DNA of 64,000 bases from Datisca glomerata. Taxonomy: Eukaryota; Streptophyta; Magnoliopsida; Cucurbitales; Datiscaceae. Below the pieces are notes generated by a model. That model searched no databases. It worked only from the letters and a program-made list of their open reading frames with translations, and was not told the DNA's origin. Numbering within the stretch: the stretch's first letter is position 1; every line of letters begins with the position of its first letter. Of the stretch, positions 1 through 14,309 are shown one piece after another. The position numbers were made by a program, and so were the translations under genes. The stretch spans positions 2,093,023 through 2,157,022 of the forward strand of contig QANY01013250.1 in assembly GCA_003255025.1 (NCBI GenBank). Reading direction: 5' to 3'.

Positions 1-1853
1 ACCCCATACAACAAATCAAAATCGATCACCTCGAATACCTCAAGCTGTCCCCCATCATAGCTATTGAAGGGCATATTCATTAGTTTTCCCCCATGATGCA
101 ACTTTCATCTTATAACCGACATACCTAAAAAAGATTCTAGCATGTAAACAATTCATACCTACTATAAATAGTTCACAGACTACCTAAACAACAGGTAAAT
201 AGTTCATAAACTACATAAAGAACATGTAAATGGGTCATAAACTACAAAAATAGCAAGTAAGTAGTTCTTTAACGGCATGTAAATAATTTATCAACAGCAT
301 GTAAAAAGTCATAAATTACATTAAAAGTATGTAAATAGTTCAGAAAATACGTAAACTACATGTAAATAGTACAAAAACATAAAAAAAATAGCAGGTAATT
401 CTGACTAAGAAAGGATAAAGAAACAACTTGGTCCACTTTCCAATTCAATGGTCCCCATTTCAAACCAAAAATCAACATAAAAAACAAAATATTATTGGGT
501 TCTTCACAAAAAAAGTAATATTCAAATAAAAAAATGAATTTTGTTATAACACATACTCCTCATTTCAACCCATGGTCTCAATTTCAGAAATCAATAAAAA
601 TGCCCCTATTTAAGAGATTGAAATAGAAATTAGATCACAAATAGAAGAAAGAGGAGTTACCTGAAATCAAAGGAGAATGGGTCAATTGGAACTTTCGGGT
701 AAGAGATAGGAAGCTCGGTTATGGTTTTTTTAGTTCGGGTTAGGGTTTTTCGGGTTAGGGGGCTAACTGGTTAGGGTTTGGATGGCTGGAAAAATCGAGG
801 GAGAGGGAGAACTTAAGGGAGAAGGAGGCGAAATCGACGGAGAAGAGACGAACTCGAGGAGATGGAGGCGCTGGGAGAAAAATCTGCGATGGAGGAGGGA
901 GATGGAGTGTTCGCGTGGGGGGGAGGGGGGTTCAGCACAGTGATGGGGTGATTTTTTAACAGGGGCAGTTTCGGTATTTTGTGGATCATGTGCAATACAT
1001 GTGATCAATTAAATGACGTTAAACTCAAAATTTCGGTTCAGGAGGTAAAGTGATTGATGGAGAAAGTTTAAGTACCAATTCAGAAGAATAAATAGTTTAG
1101 AAGGTAAATTGATTTTGAGATAAAATTTAGAGAGTCTTATGATATTAACCATTTTTTTAATATGTTTGTAAGGTTTTATTTAAGATTGAAATTGAGTTTT
1201 TTAAAAATTTGTTCTGCATATTTGATGGTTCGTTTCGGTTTTTACATTTTTTTCACAATGCAGTTCGGTTCGGTTTGATATTATAATTCGGTTCAATTCA
1301 GTTTGAGATTATTTTTCAGTCTAGATCAATTTCTCTTAATAAAAAATCGCATGTGCAATTCAGTTTGTTAAAACTCTCTAAACCGAACCGATTACACCCT
1401 TAGGTTGATGCATCGAATCTGCACAGTTATCGCAGTTTCCTTTTCCCGCTGTTTCATTTTTTCCTTTTTGTTTTTTAATTTGAGATCAGCATGTTGTCCC
1501 TGCATGTTGTCTCCGCGTAGCACATTATTAAGCTCCAGACTCTTAACATATGTCACAGTTTTGCATAAATGATGTGGATCAACGTTATCATCTTTTGATT
1601 GAAATAGGATATGAGAAAGCCTTGAAATTTGAGGAAAACTAATTAATCAGGAGATGATTTTTTTTTTCATTTTATTCTTACATTTGGATTATAACCATTA
1701 TTAATGCAAGATTGAAACAACTATCTTAACATTCAATCACTTAACAAAAGGGTTCCTCTTTCTCAGTTTTGTTGGCAAAATACGAATTGAACAATAATTT
1801 GAAAATCAATAGTTTTGGCACTATACAACTAGCCAAAAAATGGAGCAATTTGC
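1..1853. other. Intergenic DNA downstream of GAPB
   Basis: No gene can be supported here. The stretch is AT-rich, with a degenerate repeat at 125-400, a cluster of TTAGGG-like words at about 735-780 and a G-rich patch at 780-940. The short open frames at 763-1008 arise from that G-rich patch and have low-complexity Pro/Ser composition. The 3' UTR of GAPB probably occupies roughly the last 200 bases. Confidence 0.6.
125..400. repeat. Degenerate short tandem repeat (GTAAATAGTTCATAAAC-like)
   Basis: Variants of a word close to GTAAATAGTTCATAAACTAC recur about seven times at irregular 30-45 base spacing. No coding potential is seen. Confidence 0.6.
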
Positions 1854-4207
<2,354 letters not shown>

Positions 4208-4245
4208 GGCTGCAACTAAAGCTCTACGTGATACAACTTCTTCAC

Positions 4246-4253
4246 TATATATA
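4246..4253 (-). promoter_or_regulatory. Probable TATA box of GAPB
   Basis: On the minus strand a TATATATA core lies about 40 bases upstream of the GAPB start codon. Transcription would begin near 4215-4225 and give a very short leader. Position and composition fit, but no transcript start was seen directly. Confidence 0.5.
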
Positions 4254-5542
4254 CAATTTTTATACTAGTTCCAATTTATTTGAACTTTCAACTGGTTAAT
4301 ATTTCTATATCTTAAATTATGGCTGCAAGAGAGTGGATGGAATATGTGGTGAGAATGGTCCATAAACAAGATACACAGATAAGATTGTGTGTATTCACCC
4401 AATTCAAAATCTGAACCACAGATCGGTCACCCTCTTAATTTCCCTAAGTTGTCCTTTGCATAGTTTTAACATGATAGGCAATTGAATTGGTAAAATTGCT
4501 GTAAAGGGTATTTGCATGTGATATTTGCGTCCCATCTCATGGATTCTCTATCTCAAATTTTCTGGCTTCAAATATAACAGTGGGTGGTGGATAAAAAGTC
4601 TCAATATCTGTCATTTTCCCTTGGAGTGAGGATTACAGGAGCTTGATTGGGCACTGTTCGTAATCATTGCTAAGGGGCAAAGTTATAACAAATATCACAA
4701 ACAACGAACAATTTATATACTAAACATCCAGGACAAAGTGCGTGTTCTATTGTAAGTCCACGTACTGCGTGATAAAGGTTGATGGTAAAGAGTTTCGTTG
4801 GTTTTATTTCAAGGAGCTTCTTGTTTTTTCAAAACAATGGGAAAAGGTGAATTAGACTGAAGAACAGAAAATTGTCCCATTGAAATCTTTGCGCCACAAT
4901 CTCCACTTTTATATAAATCCCATATAATGTTGTGGACGTCCATAATCGGGTCCTTTTTTGGTACCGGTCCACCTGCAATACATTTGAGATGCTCACAATT
5001 CAAAATGAAACACAACATATTTGAAGTACTTGGGGTAAGATTACAAAGATAACAAAATGTAGAAAGATTTCTGTAAAATAATGTTTCCTTTTCATATGAA
5101 AATTGGCTGATAGTTAATATACACAAACTGAATACAGCTGGAATACCACTGTATGGATCATTGGCAAGATGATGTTACACAAAATTGTACACTGGAGCTA
5201 GTAGTTAAGAGAAGCCACTGGAAAATTGTAGGAAAAACATGCCAGAAATCAGCTATCATACTCTTAATCCTCAAGCTATCAAGGATGAGTATGCAAACTG
5301 CAACATAATGGAGTCAAGAACAACCGTCATGGGAGGTTCAGCTTCATCTTAGATCACAGCTGCACTGTTTGAGGCACTCTCTAATTGGAGCTGAGCTAGC
5401 ACTTGATATCCATAATTTGAGTTGCGCATTAACGCAAGTTAATACAAGTTTACGACAAGAATCGATTTTGGATTTTTCGAATATAAGATTTAGGTACCCT
5501 GCAAACTGTTAATGGCCGATCAAGTCATATGCAACTTTTTAC

Positions 5543-5625
5543 CTCTAAGCTGTCTTCACCATATATCAAATTGGGAAGTTTCCTCATCAGATCTTTTTTA
5601 TATGCTCCTGCTAGTGTTTGCAGAT
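5543..5625 (-). other. Candidate orphan exon (unknown protein)
   Basis: On the minus strand an 83-base segment sits between an acceptor (CACCCGCAG) and a donor (GAG|GTAAAAAG). It is open in only one frame, encoding a charged peptide with the words AYKKDLMRKLP and YGEDSLE. I do not recognise the family. The next candidate downstream exon (near 5365-5510) is open in another phase, so a working gene is not proven. Confidence 0.3.
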
Positions 5626-6289
5626 CTGCGGGTGAAAAGGAAAAAGGTTTTACAATCAGTCAGAGGTAAGGCTAGTAAACACTTCACTATAAACAAAATC
5701 AGGTTACACTAATGCTTATACGCAGCCTTCTGTGCCAACTACAAGCCCTCTTAAAAATAAGTCCCCAACACAGATGCCTGCACTGCTTGACTATCCACCA
5801 TCGTGCAATTACAGAATATGGAGTAGACTAACATTAAGGTTTTCGGGTTACGCGTATGAAAAGACTGTTCACAAAAAAAATTACAAACCAACACTGGCAA
5901 ATGGCTTTTAAGAAAACCGAGATTTGAGTAATTATAGTTTGATTTTTAACACAGTGCAATCTCCATCTCTCTCTATGGAAAGCACATAAACACTAATATC
6001 TTGTATGTAAAGACTAAGTAGTGTTGTCATGTTTGTCAAAGAGTCAGAATAAGTTAAACTACACGAGAAAACGGGTACCCTCGCAAGACACTGGTTTTTT
6101 ATAGCCAATGACAAATTGTTAAAGCTGCTTCTAGTGGTTGTATACATCTACAGGTTTGTGCAATGAAAGTTACAAGCAATATTACATGTACAAGCTTCAG
6201 CCAGAAATCAACCTTAACCTGCAAAACATTCATAAAGTAATTCTTATCTTATTTAAGTTCTTTAAAGCTCCACAAACATTAAATAAAGT

Positions 6290-6490
6290 TCCACCATATT
6301 AGATGATATAATCATCCCATATTTAGAGATGTAATATCTCCTTGATTTAGAGTAAATATTCTCTACTTAGAATAGCAATATTTACTTTGTATAAATGTTT
6401 GTGCATTGCTGTACAGAAAATATCAATAAAACATAAGAACTTTCTCTACAATTCTTTCTCTTCATCTTTTCACACACCATTCCTTATGTA
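6290..6490 (+). mobile_element. LTR-like fragment (Ty1/copia-type R/U5 style)
   Basis: The order of motifs (a run of ATATCTCC and TTCTCTACTTAG, then TATAAAT, an AATAAAAC polyadenylation-like signal and a pyrimidine-rich tail) resembles the 3' half of plant copia LTRs. No internal domain or second LTR is present, so this would be a solo or truncated LTR. Confidence 0.3.
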
Positions 6491-7149
6491 TTTCAATCAC
6501 CAGCAATGAGAAGTACCACTAGGCATTATATCATTCATTAGTATACATGGATCGAGGAAAGCCTAAGAACATCAATGCAAAATTTGGAAGCAGTACCTAT
6601 AGCCAGCTTGAAATCTAGGTGGCTGCCTTGATGCCTCATACGAGCAGGATTAAGGGACAAGTTGATGGAAACCACTGGCATTGACTATACTACCAAGGCA
6701 TTGATCAAACGGCTCCAGACTAGGTCCAAGCAAAATCATTTCACAATAACAGATAGACGGAAATATGGCACACGATTGCTAGCACATAACTTGTTGATAA
6801 CATACTTAACAAACATATGAAATTGCTGGCCCTTTAAGGGAAATAGATACATCGAGGATAGAGAAATTAGAAGTAAAGCAGACAAATCTTTCACCTCTCC
6901 AACTCCAAATGATACAGAAGAAAAATTTTCAGCATTGACAATTGACAACATCTCCACTTACTTGAGCGGTTAAGCATTGACAAAATTTGATATCGAAATG
7001 GCAGATTATTATATATACTTCGTAGTTGAAGAAAAGAGAAAAAAAACAAAACAAAAACTAGCAAGCAATCATGGTATTAACGATAAGTAACAGATGATTC
7101 GTGAATTATACGTTCGCGTCCAAAAATTCCGCGGTATAAATCATCCGCG

Positions 7150-7420
7150 TTTTACACTGTGAAGTTCCCTGTTTTGAATTTTGCCCTATTTAACAATTTC
7201 ATTTTCATCTTCAAGCAAAACCCTTTCACGATTCCACTTTTGCCCTATTTCAAGATTTCGCTTTCATCTTCACCTTCAGCTCGCGCACTCGTCTCTTCTC
7301 CACTCTTTCTCCCAGGCTGCTCCTCTCTTCCCCGCCAGCTGCTCCTCTCTTCCCCGCGAGCTGCTCGTCTTCTTCCTGGCTCACAGCTCGCAGTCGTCTT
7401 GTTCCTTGCCGCCAGGTTAG
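7150..7420 (+). other. GC-rich leader-like segment, possibly a captured or orphan 5' UTR
   Basis: A C/T-rich, relatively GC-rich island stands out from its AT-rich surroundings. It contains a near-perfect 24-base tandem duplication (GCTGCTCCTCTCTTCCCCGC) and ends in GCCAG|GTTAGT, a good donor site. It looks like a gene leader exon followed by an intron, but no coding exon follows before repeat DNA. Confidence 0.3.
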
Positions 7421-7984
7421 TCTCTGAGTTTCTGAAATTAATTTCTGAGTTGTGATATGAGTTTTGCTTGTTGGCTGATCTTGAGATGTGAAACGTTGGA
7501 TCCGTGAGCTGATTATCAGTGTGGTTTTTTTTAACCACGTGAACAATTATGTTATGAAATTATACCTCTTCAATAATTCAATAATTTGTCAAAACTCTGA
7601 CCCGGGCGTATATTCCCTTTCTTTTTTATTATTTTTTTCTCATTATATAATTACACATTGACTCACCTACTCTCTCTCTTCATCTTCCATCATCATCTCT
7701 CTTATTTTTTCAAAAATTCATTTTCTGATAAACTCATTTTCATTTTTTATTTCTTCATGTTTCTTTTACTTCATGGTTTTACAACTTTTTCATTTTCTAA
7801 AAAATTAAGGTTGAAAACTAAAATTGTAATTTTATTTTTAGAATTTTAGTGAAAATGGGTGAGAATATTGGCAAAAATTTGATGAGTTTTGTTAAGTTTG
7901 ACTTCTGCTCAGATTTGAGAGAGATAATGGATTTTATTAATTTTTATAGATTTTGTTAATTTTAATGGGTTTTACTAATTTTGG

Positions 7985-8765
7985 GTACAAGTTTACACGA
8001 TGGGTACACGAGCATCGTGTAGCCATCGTGTAAACTACATGATGAGTCTATTGGCATCGTGTAGTCATCATGTAGGCTACATGATGCCTACACGGGTATC
8101 GTGTAGCCTACACGATGGCTAAACTGTTGGGGGATGAAAAAAAATGTAGTGGGCACTAGGTACACAATCATAGTGTGATCATCGTGTAATGTAATTTTAA
8201 TAGGTTTTGTTAATTTTTTAGGTCTCGTTAATTTTTGTTTTTCTAATTTTAGTGAGTTTTGTTAATTTTGAGAGAGAACGTTGAGAATGAGAGAGAACAT
8301 TGAGAGAGAATGGGTATACGATGCTTGTGTACACATCGTATAGACTATAAGATAGCTACATGATACACATGTATCCATTGTGTAGTCTACACGATGGTTA
8401 CAGGATCGTAGTATAGTCATCGTATAGTATACACGATCGTCATGTAGGTATCATATACACCACACATGTAATATATTTAATTTTATATATGTATTTAAAT
8501 ATTAATAAATATGGATGTTGAGTGTTGAAAAAAATGAGTTGATATTTGTTTTGATGTTGTGTAAAAAAAGTATTAGGGGGAATGAATAAAAAAAAGTAAT
8601 TGGATGGTGGGTCATGAGTACACGATAACTTCAGGAACACGATGCCTACGCGACGATCGTGTACACTACACGATGACTGCACTGCGATCGTGTAGCAATC
8701 GTGTACCTATTGCCCACTAACTTTTCTTTATTATTCTCCCAACACTTTTCTTACACAACACCATC
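7985..8765. repeat. Fold-back / hairpin element rich in TACACGAT
   Basis: Words TACACGAT and ATCGTGTA recur many times in both orientations at 7990-8110, 8310-8460 and 8620-8710. The part 8556-8765 is a clear inverted repeat: the left arm starting GTTGTGTAAAAAAAGT matches the reverse complement of the right arm ending ACTTTTCTTACACAAC over about 90 bases. Another partial arm copy lies at 8122-8180. No protein is encoded, so this is likely a non-autonomous fold-back or MITE-like element that has amplified locally. Confidence 0.75.
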
Positions 8766-9540
8766 CTCTGTATATTTATTTTTTATTTTTTTGTGTGTTT
8801 TGTTTCTTTTTTTGTTGTTTCTTTTTTTGATTTTCTATTATTGGTAGATATTGTTGTTTGTTTTAATTTATTTTATTTATATATATCTTCTTACTTCTTT
8901 CATATATTGTTTCTTTATTTTCACACTACATATTCTATTTAAAAATATACAGAGGGTGATGTCACCTTTTATTTTTTTATTTCATTTTTTAAGAATATAT
9001 ATATAAGTATTTCATAAATAAATTAATAATAAATTTTTTATGTGTAAATAAATTAATCTATGAAAAATGCTTAATTTCGTACATAATTGGCATGAACATA
9101 CTATTTTTTACTACATAGTCTACTAATTATCATTTTTCTTTTTTTTCTCATTGCTGATAAAATAGCAAAGGAATAGTCATGGATGGTAACTAGTTCAAAC
9201 AAGTGTCACTAAAGAAAAAATCAATAAAACTTTCAAAATATAATATTTTTTGTTTGGGATATACATTTCTTCTTTTATTTTAGACTACTTAGTTCACTAA
9301 TTACCATTTTTTCTTTCTTCCTTAATTGCTAAGAATGATCATAGATGGAGTAGTTCAAACAAGTGTCATAAAAATGATGAACAAAATTTTAAAAAAAAAG
9401 ACTTGTATGAACATAAAAAATTCAAAGCTTAAATAATTACATAATCTTGTATAGAAGTTTTACTCTATATTTTATGTATTTTTATATATGAGAAATTATC
9501 ATAGGAAATCTTTTCATCAAATGTACACTTTCAACCCATT
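8766..9540. other. AT-rich intergenic DNA
   Basis: No gene, RNA or clear element is seen. The stretch is very AT-rich, with two loosely similar segments near 9110-9190 and 9285-9370 (shared words such as ACTAATTACCATTTTT and AGTTCAAACAAGTGTCA). Confidence 0.6.
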
Positions 9541-10204
9541 AAAGGGTTGATTCACATTGATGTAATTTTACACCCCTAAAAAACTTTATCCCCATCCTCA
9601 TTGATTGAGTTAATGACAAAGATATCTCATTATCAAAATTGTAAAAAATCAACAATGCATGAAAATAAAGCTTACAATTAAGAGTAGGAGGAATGATAAA
9701 GAAGAAAAAACAACTTATGTATGAAAAATGAAACAAAAAATATCAACTACATAAGTATGAAGAAGAGATATGATGAAGAATAATGAATAAGATATATTTT
9801 ATTGTAAGCTAAAGTGCAAAAAATTTAAACTTTCTTAAGAAAAAGAATAGGAGAAGATGAAAGATGAATAAAAACGATGACTCTATTTCTCTCTTTTATA
9901 AAAAGTCTTTCATATTTTCTCAAGACCTCACATTCTCTCTCTAAAATCCCCGCTCTCAAGTCAAAACATTTTCTCTATTTATAAACAAACTCAGGACTTT
10001 ACTTTTTAATTTTAGTCATTTTGCTCCATTTTTTTATTTTTTTAGTCATTGACCTATCTCTTATCTCTTTAGCCTCTAGTCTATTTATCTATTTTAGACA
10101 TTGAGTTTTTTTAAAAAAATATACACATATTAGACTAGTACATGAGCTAATAAATAAAGTATGTAGCTTTAAAGTATTAGATCGGGCAAAATACGGTGTC
10201 TACA
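9540..10204 (-). mobile_element. Probable 3' LTR of the Tat-like retrotransposon
   Basis: On the minus strand a segment begins TGTAGACACCGTATTTTG, typical of gypsy/Tat LTR starts. It is preceded by a purine-rich AAATGAGGGTTAG that can serve as a polypurine tract. A TTTATAAATAGAG promoter-like motif lies inside it near 9975-9990. The low-coordinate end is not sharply defined, and no matching 5' LTR was found in the window. Confidence 0.45.
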
Positions 10205-10339
10205 ACTAACCCTCATTTGTTCACACTTGAAAACTTAGAAGGTGTACAAAGGTGTAGATAAGTATTTTGATCGGTATGGGAAGACAATATATGGGAGAAT
10301 AGAAACCTCGACTGATTCGGGTTCTATGAAGTGATGAAT

Positions 10340-10720
10340 TTATGAAATGGACCTGGATAGACACAGATTTAGACCTCGACTTAAATCGGGTTCGATTTAA
10401 CCAAATTAATTGAAACGGATCGGCTTCGACCGTGACAAAGTCAGGTTTGATTTAAGCAAAGATAAGGAAACAACGTGAACTTGGATAGACACAAGTTTCG
10501 ACCTCGACTCGATGCAGGTTTGATTTAACCATATTAATTGAAACGGACCAGGCGCTGACACCGGGCTTCGACCGCGACAAAGTTGGGTTATATTTAACCA
10601 GAGATAGGAACGACGCGGACCTAGATAGACAGAGGTTTCAACCTCGACTTGATGCGGGTTCGATTTAACCGAAGATATTGAAGAGAAATGGACCTGGATA
10701 GACACAAGCTTCGACCTCGT
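10340..10720. repeat. Tandem repeat between pol and the 3' LTR
   Basis: Degenerate units carrying GACCTGGATAGACACA, TTCGACCTCGACT and GGTTCGATTTAACC recur at about 10350, 10477, 10618 and 10689. Smaller subunits all end in GATTTAACC. The location between the RNase H remnant and the LTR matches the repeat-bearing 3' untranslated region known for Tat/Ogre elements. Confidence 0.8.
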
Positions 10721-10779
10721 CAGGAAATTCAAACTCCACAGGCTCATATGTTCTCATCAGGAAAATCAAACTCCATAGG

Positions 10780-11950
10780 CTCATAATCTTGCACTGGTTG
10801 ATCTGTCAGATAGCCATCAAGTAAACTTCATTTTATTGACTTTATCGTGACATAGACAATATCTTATTCTGTGAGTAACATTTGCTATTTAGCAATTTGC
10901 CCAGAAAGCGAAGACTTTTCAAATATATACTTGTTTGAGTCCATTTTTAGAGATTAACCAAGTGGTATGGTATAACATGTACTGTCTAAGTCGATGAGAA
11001 ACTCAGGCTAATGAATAACACGTTTTCTCCAACATTGAATAATTAACCTCATAGTTTGTGAACCTTTTACTTAAATAGTATATTGCTCGTTCTTTCCTTC
11101 CAGAGGCATCACGTTGACCGTATACATAACCCATGGATTTTCTGTTACTGTGAGATACAAAACGAGTGGACGCCCTGGAGTTGGAGGAACAAGTATATGC
11201 GGATTTTTTTAAGTATTGCTTGATCTTTTCAAAAACATTTTGGCAATCATCATTCCATTCTTTTGTATCATTTTTGTGGAGAAGTTTAAAGATAGGTTTA
11301 TAAGTCGTTGTTAGCTATGAGATGAACTGAGCTATGTAATTTAATCTCCCCAAGAAACCTCTAACTTTCTTTTGAGTTTCAGGTGGTGGCATATCAATGA
11401 TGGCTCGAACCTTGTCAGGGTCAACTTTTATTCATTCTTTGCTCATGACAAAGCCAAGTAGTTTCCCTGAAGATGCTGCGAATGCGCACTTTGTCGGGTT
11501 AAGCTTTAACTGAAATTTTCTTAACCGTTCAAATAGTTTTCGCAGAGTTACAGTGTGATCTTCCCCTTGAAGAGATTTAGCGATCATATCATCAACGTAT
11601 GCTTCGATTTCTTTATACATCATATCGTGAAACAATGTTACCAATACTCGTTGATAAGTCGCACATGCATTCTTTAGACCAAATGACATAATCTTATAAT
11701 AAAATTTACCCTATAAAGTTATAAAAATGGTCTTTTCATGGTCCTTAGGAGCCATTTTGAGTTGGTTACACCCCAAAAAACCATCCATGAAATAGAATGT
11801 TGAATATCCTGCAGTGTTATCTACTAAGACATCGATATGGGGTGATGAAAAATTATCCTTGGGGCTAGCCTGATTTAAGCTCTATAATTGACACACATCC
11901 TTACTTTCCCATTTTTCTTCAATACTGGGACTATGTTAGCAACCCATTCA
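10780..11950 (-). pseudogene. Reverse transcriptase / RNase H remnant of the retrotransposon
   Basis: The piece 11432-11689 is open and shows SFGLKNACATYQR, the catalytic YVDDM and LNPTKCAF words of gypsy reverse transcriptase. Upstream the frame is broken by stops and shifts, but fragments of the HIDVLVDNTAGY-type palm remain recognisable. Toward 10780 the GFLGRLNYIAQFI connection and AIYYLSKRF of RNase H can be read in two frames. A short direct duplication at about 10718-10785 marks the end of homology. Confidence 0.85.
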
Positions 11951-13357
11951 AGGTATTTTGCTACTCATAGAAAATTGGCATCTACTTGCTTTTTAACTTC
12001 TTCTTTGATCTGTACCAACATGTCTAATTTTATTTTCCGTAACTTTTGTCGCACTGGTTTACTTTCGGGCATAAACGGCAAATGATGAATCACGATATCA
12101 GTGTCTAGACTCGGCATATATTGGTAAGACCATGCAAAGACGTCAATATACTCCTTAAGTAAGTCAATTAATTGTCAGCGGCTTTTGCTTGTCATAGAAG
12201 TGCCAATATGGACTTCTTTATCTCTCTATCCATTCCTAAATTTATCACATCCGTTACTCTTGATAAAGTTGAGTTATTTTATCATCCTCTTCTACCATTC
12301 TTAATATTTTTGGAGATGGTTCAAAAAATTTCTCGTCACTCATCTGACTCTACGCTAAGAATGTGATTGTTGAAGTAATTGCTTATACTCTTGTTTTCAA
12401 AATCATTGTTCTCAAACCTGAATCAGATTATTGGATGAAAGGAAGGCGAGAAAATAAAATAAACAATACATGAGTATGAACATCATTTCAGAAAATGAAA
12501 AAAAGTAGACATAAAAGGAAGAACAAAAAAATTGGAATTGTATTTATCATTAACAAAAAGGAACGAATAAGTTTTTAGACTTTCATTCAAAGAGATGACA
12601 TAAAACAGACGAAAATGTAAGCCCGTAACAACAAAATTCCTAAGACATTGGGCATAATCATTAGAATTTTGGCATTAACACACTAGTCTTGAAAATTCCT
12701 AAGAAGTACTGGTAGCTCCATGACATCCCAATTGTTAAGCTCATGATCTTAATCGTATCAAGAAACTAAGTCCTCTATACTTGCACTTGATGATTTTTCC
12801 AAGATTATGGATATTGAAAGTTGGGTGATATCATCTTTAAGGCCGTACTGCTTTACTGTAACCAGTTTTTCGAATGAAATTCCTTTACTTCTGAAGGATT
12901 CAGAAATATGGGATGTGATTGCCATTTCCATATCGAATTCTCTATTTTCGAGCCCAGCAATCCTCTTTTCTTTCTTTTGAGCTTCCACTCTCCCTCTATC
13001 AACCTTGGTCGGTATATATCTCAGCCTAAACATTTGCTCATTTTTGTCATAATCGATTAACTTATTTATGCCTTGATGCTCACCCCCGAGTCATTTGTCT
13101 GGCTTGTATCCCCCTCAACATATGACATGGTGGCCGACTTGGATACTAGTAAATCTTCATCCCCATATATATAAATTTATAATCCATTATAAATTTTAGC
13201 TTCTAATGTGAGGAAGACGATACTGCCCCAGTAGAGTGAATCTATGATCGACCTAAAGAAAAGTGTGTGCTGGAGTTAGGTCCATCACTTGGAAAATAAT
13301 ATTGAATAAGCATGGCCCGATTCGAATTTATATCTCTATGTCTCCGACTACTTATCT

Positions 13358-13615
13358 TCAGATACAGTCGAATGCTCTTACTATCATCATGCTCAGCTGC
13401 ATATATGTCGCAACCACAAAGAGCTTTGCTAGTGTAGATCTTGGCATTACATTTAGAGATGAGCCGTTATCAATCAATACGTTTGCAACAGCATAATCAC
13501 TACATTTCATGGATATACGTAGAGCTATGCTGTGTCCAGTACCATCGACAGAGATTTCATCATCTGTGAAAGTGATAAAATTTGGTGCGGTAATATTTCC
13601 CATAATTCCACTCAA
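13358..13615 (-). pseudogene. Retropepsin-like protease remnant
   Basis: An 85-codon open piece contains VLIDNGSSLNVMP, the active-site DNGSS variant of gypsy aspartic proteases, preceded by the GHSIALRISMKC strand typical of these elements. It is isolated from gag and reverse transcriptase by stops. Confidence 0.75.
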
Positions 13616-14309
13616 CTTCTCTATGTAATGTCATGACAGATATACACTTGATTCAAAACCTTCAATAATATTTGGCGACGTGGTTCAGAATTAAGAAAAA
13701 ATGATAGTAAGGATATGCGAGCATGTAAGCATTTAAGTTGTTGTATCACCTTATACTCACTTTGCTTGATAAACTTTAAAAATTCACATACTTCCTCTTC
13801 AAACACTGGTTTTCTTTCTCCATTCCTTTCATTATGTCTGGGTTTATCACTTGGCCATCATGCATTTATCATTGGAACTCATGACCATTGTCGCATTCTT
13901 TGGCTTTCCCTTTCCTTTACCTTTCAAGCACGTTGCTTTTATCAATTTTCAAAACTTCTGGCGTGTAGCATCTACTGCTCCTCGTCATCTGACCTACTCC
14001 TGAAATATTAGTTATGGGGAGATCGAGGTATGACGAATTTAGCGCTTGAGTTTTGTCATTACTTCTTGAAATGACCTCATATGTACCTCCATGGTACTGA
14101 TCTTGAATATTTAAGCAAATGCACCTGATATTTGGATGGTGATGGACGTCAGAGCATAAGACGTAGTGGTCCGAGTTGACATTTCCTCAGAATATATTGT
14201 GAGAGGTTTTAGGAAATAGGATGACACTTCAACACTTACTTTAGATGATTCTTTAGTTATCATGAGGACTAAAGAGCATCTTCCTGATATTTTCTTTCTC
14301 CTTTGTGAC

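Larger units (their letters stand above)
4300..7140. other. Intergenic DNA with possible gene remnants
   Basis: No complete gene could be built. The minus strand holds an exon-like piece with proper splice sites (5543-5625). It also holds a stretch near 5365-5440 that reads like a protein C-terminus ending in NSAAVI and a stop, and an unassigned 73-aa open frame (6736-6957). These may be remnants of one decayed minus-strand gene or exons of an unrecognised one. An LTR-like fragment lies at about 6290-6490. Confidence 0.4.

Noticed and set aside
763..1008. Open frame with Pro/Ser/His-rich product
   Set aside because: It derives from a G-rich low-complexity patch, has no domain, no splice context and no upstream promoter signs.
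7245..7546. Two overlapping minus-strand ORFs rich in Arg/Glu
   Set aside because: They are the complement of the C/T-rich leader-like island, and their composition explains the open frames.
10406..10747. 113-aa minus-strand ORF
   Set aside because: It lies in the tandem repeat of the retroelement, and the product repeats the same words.
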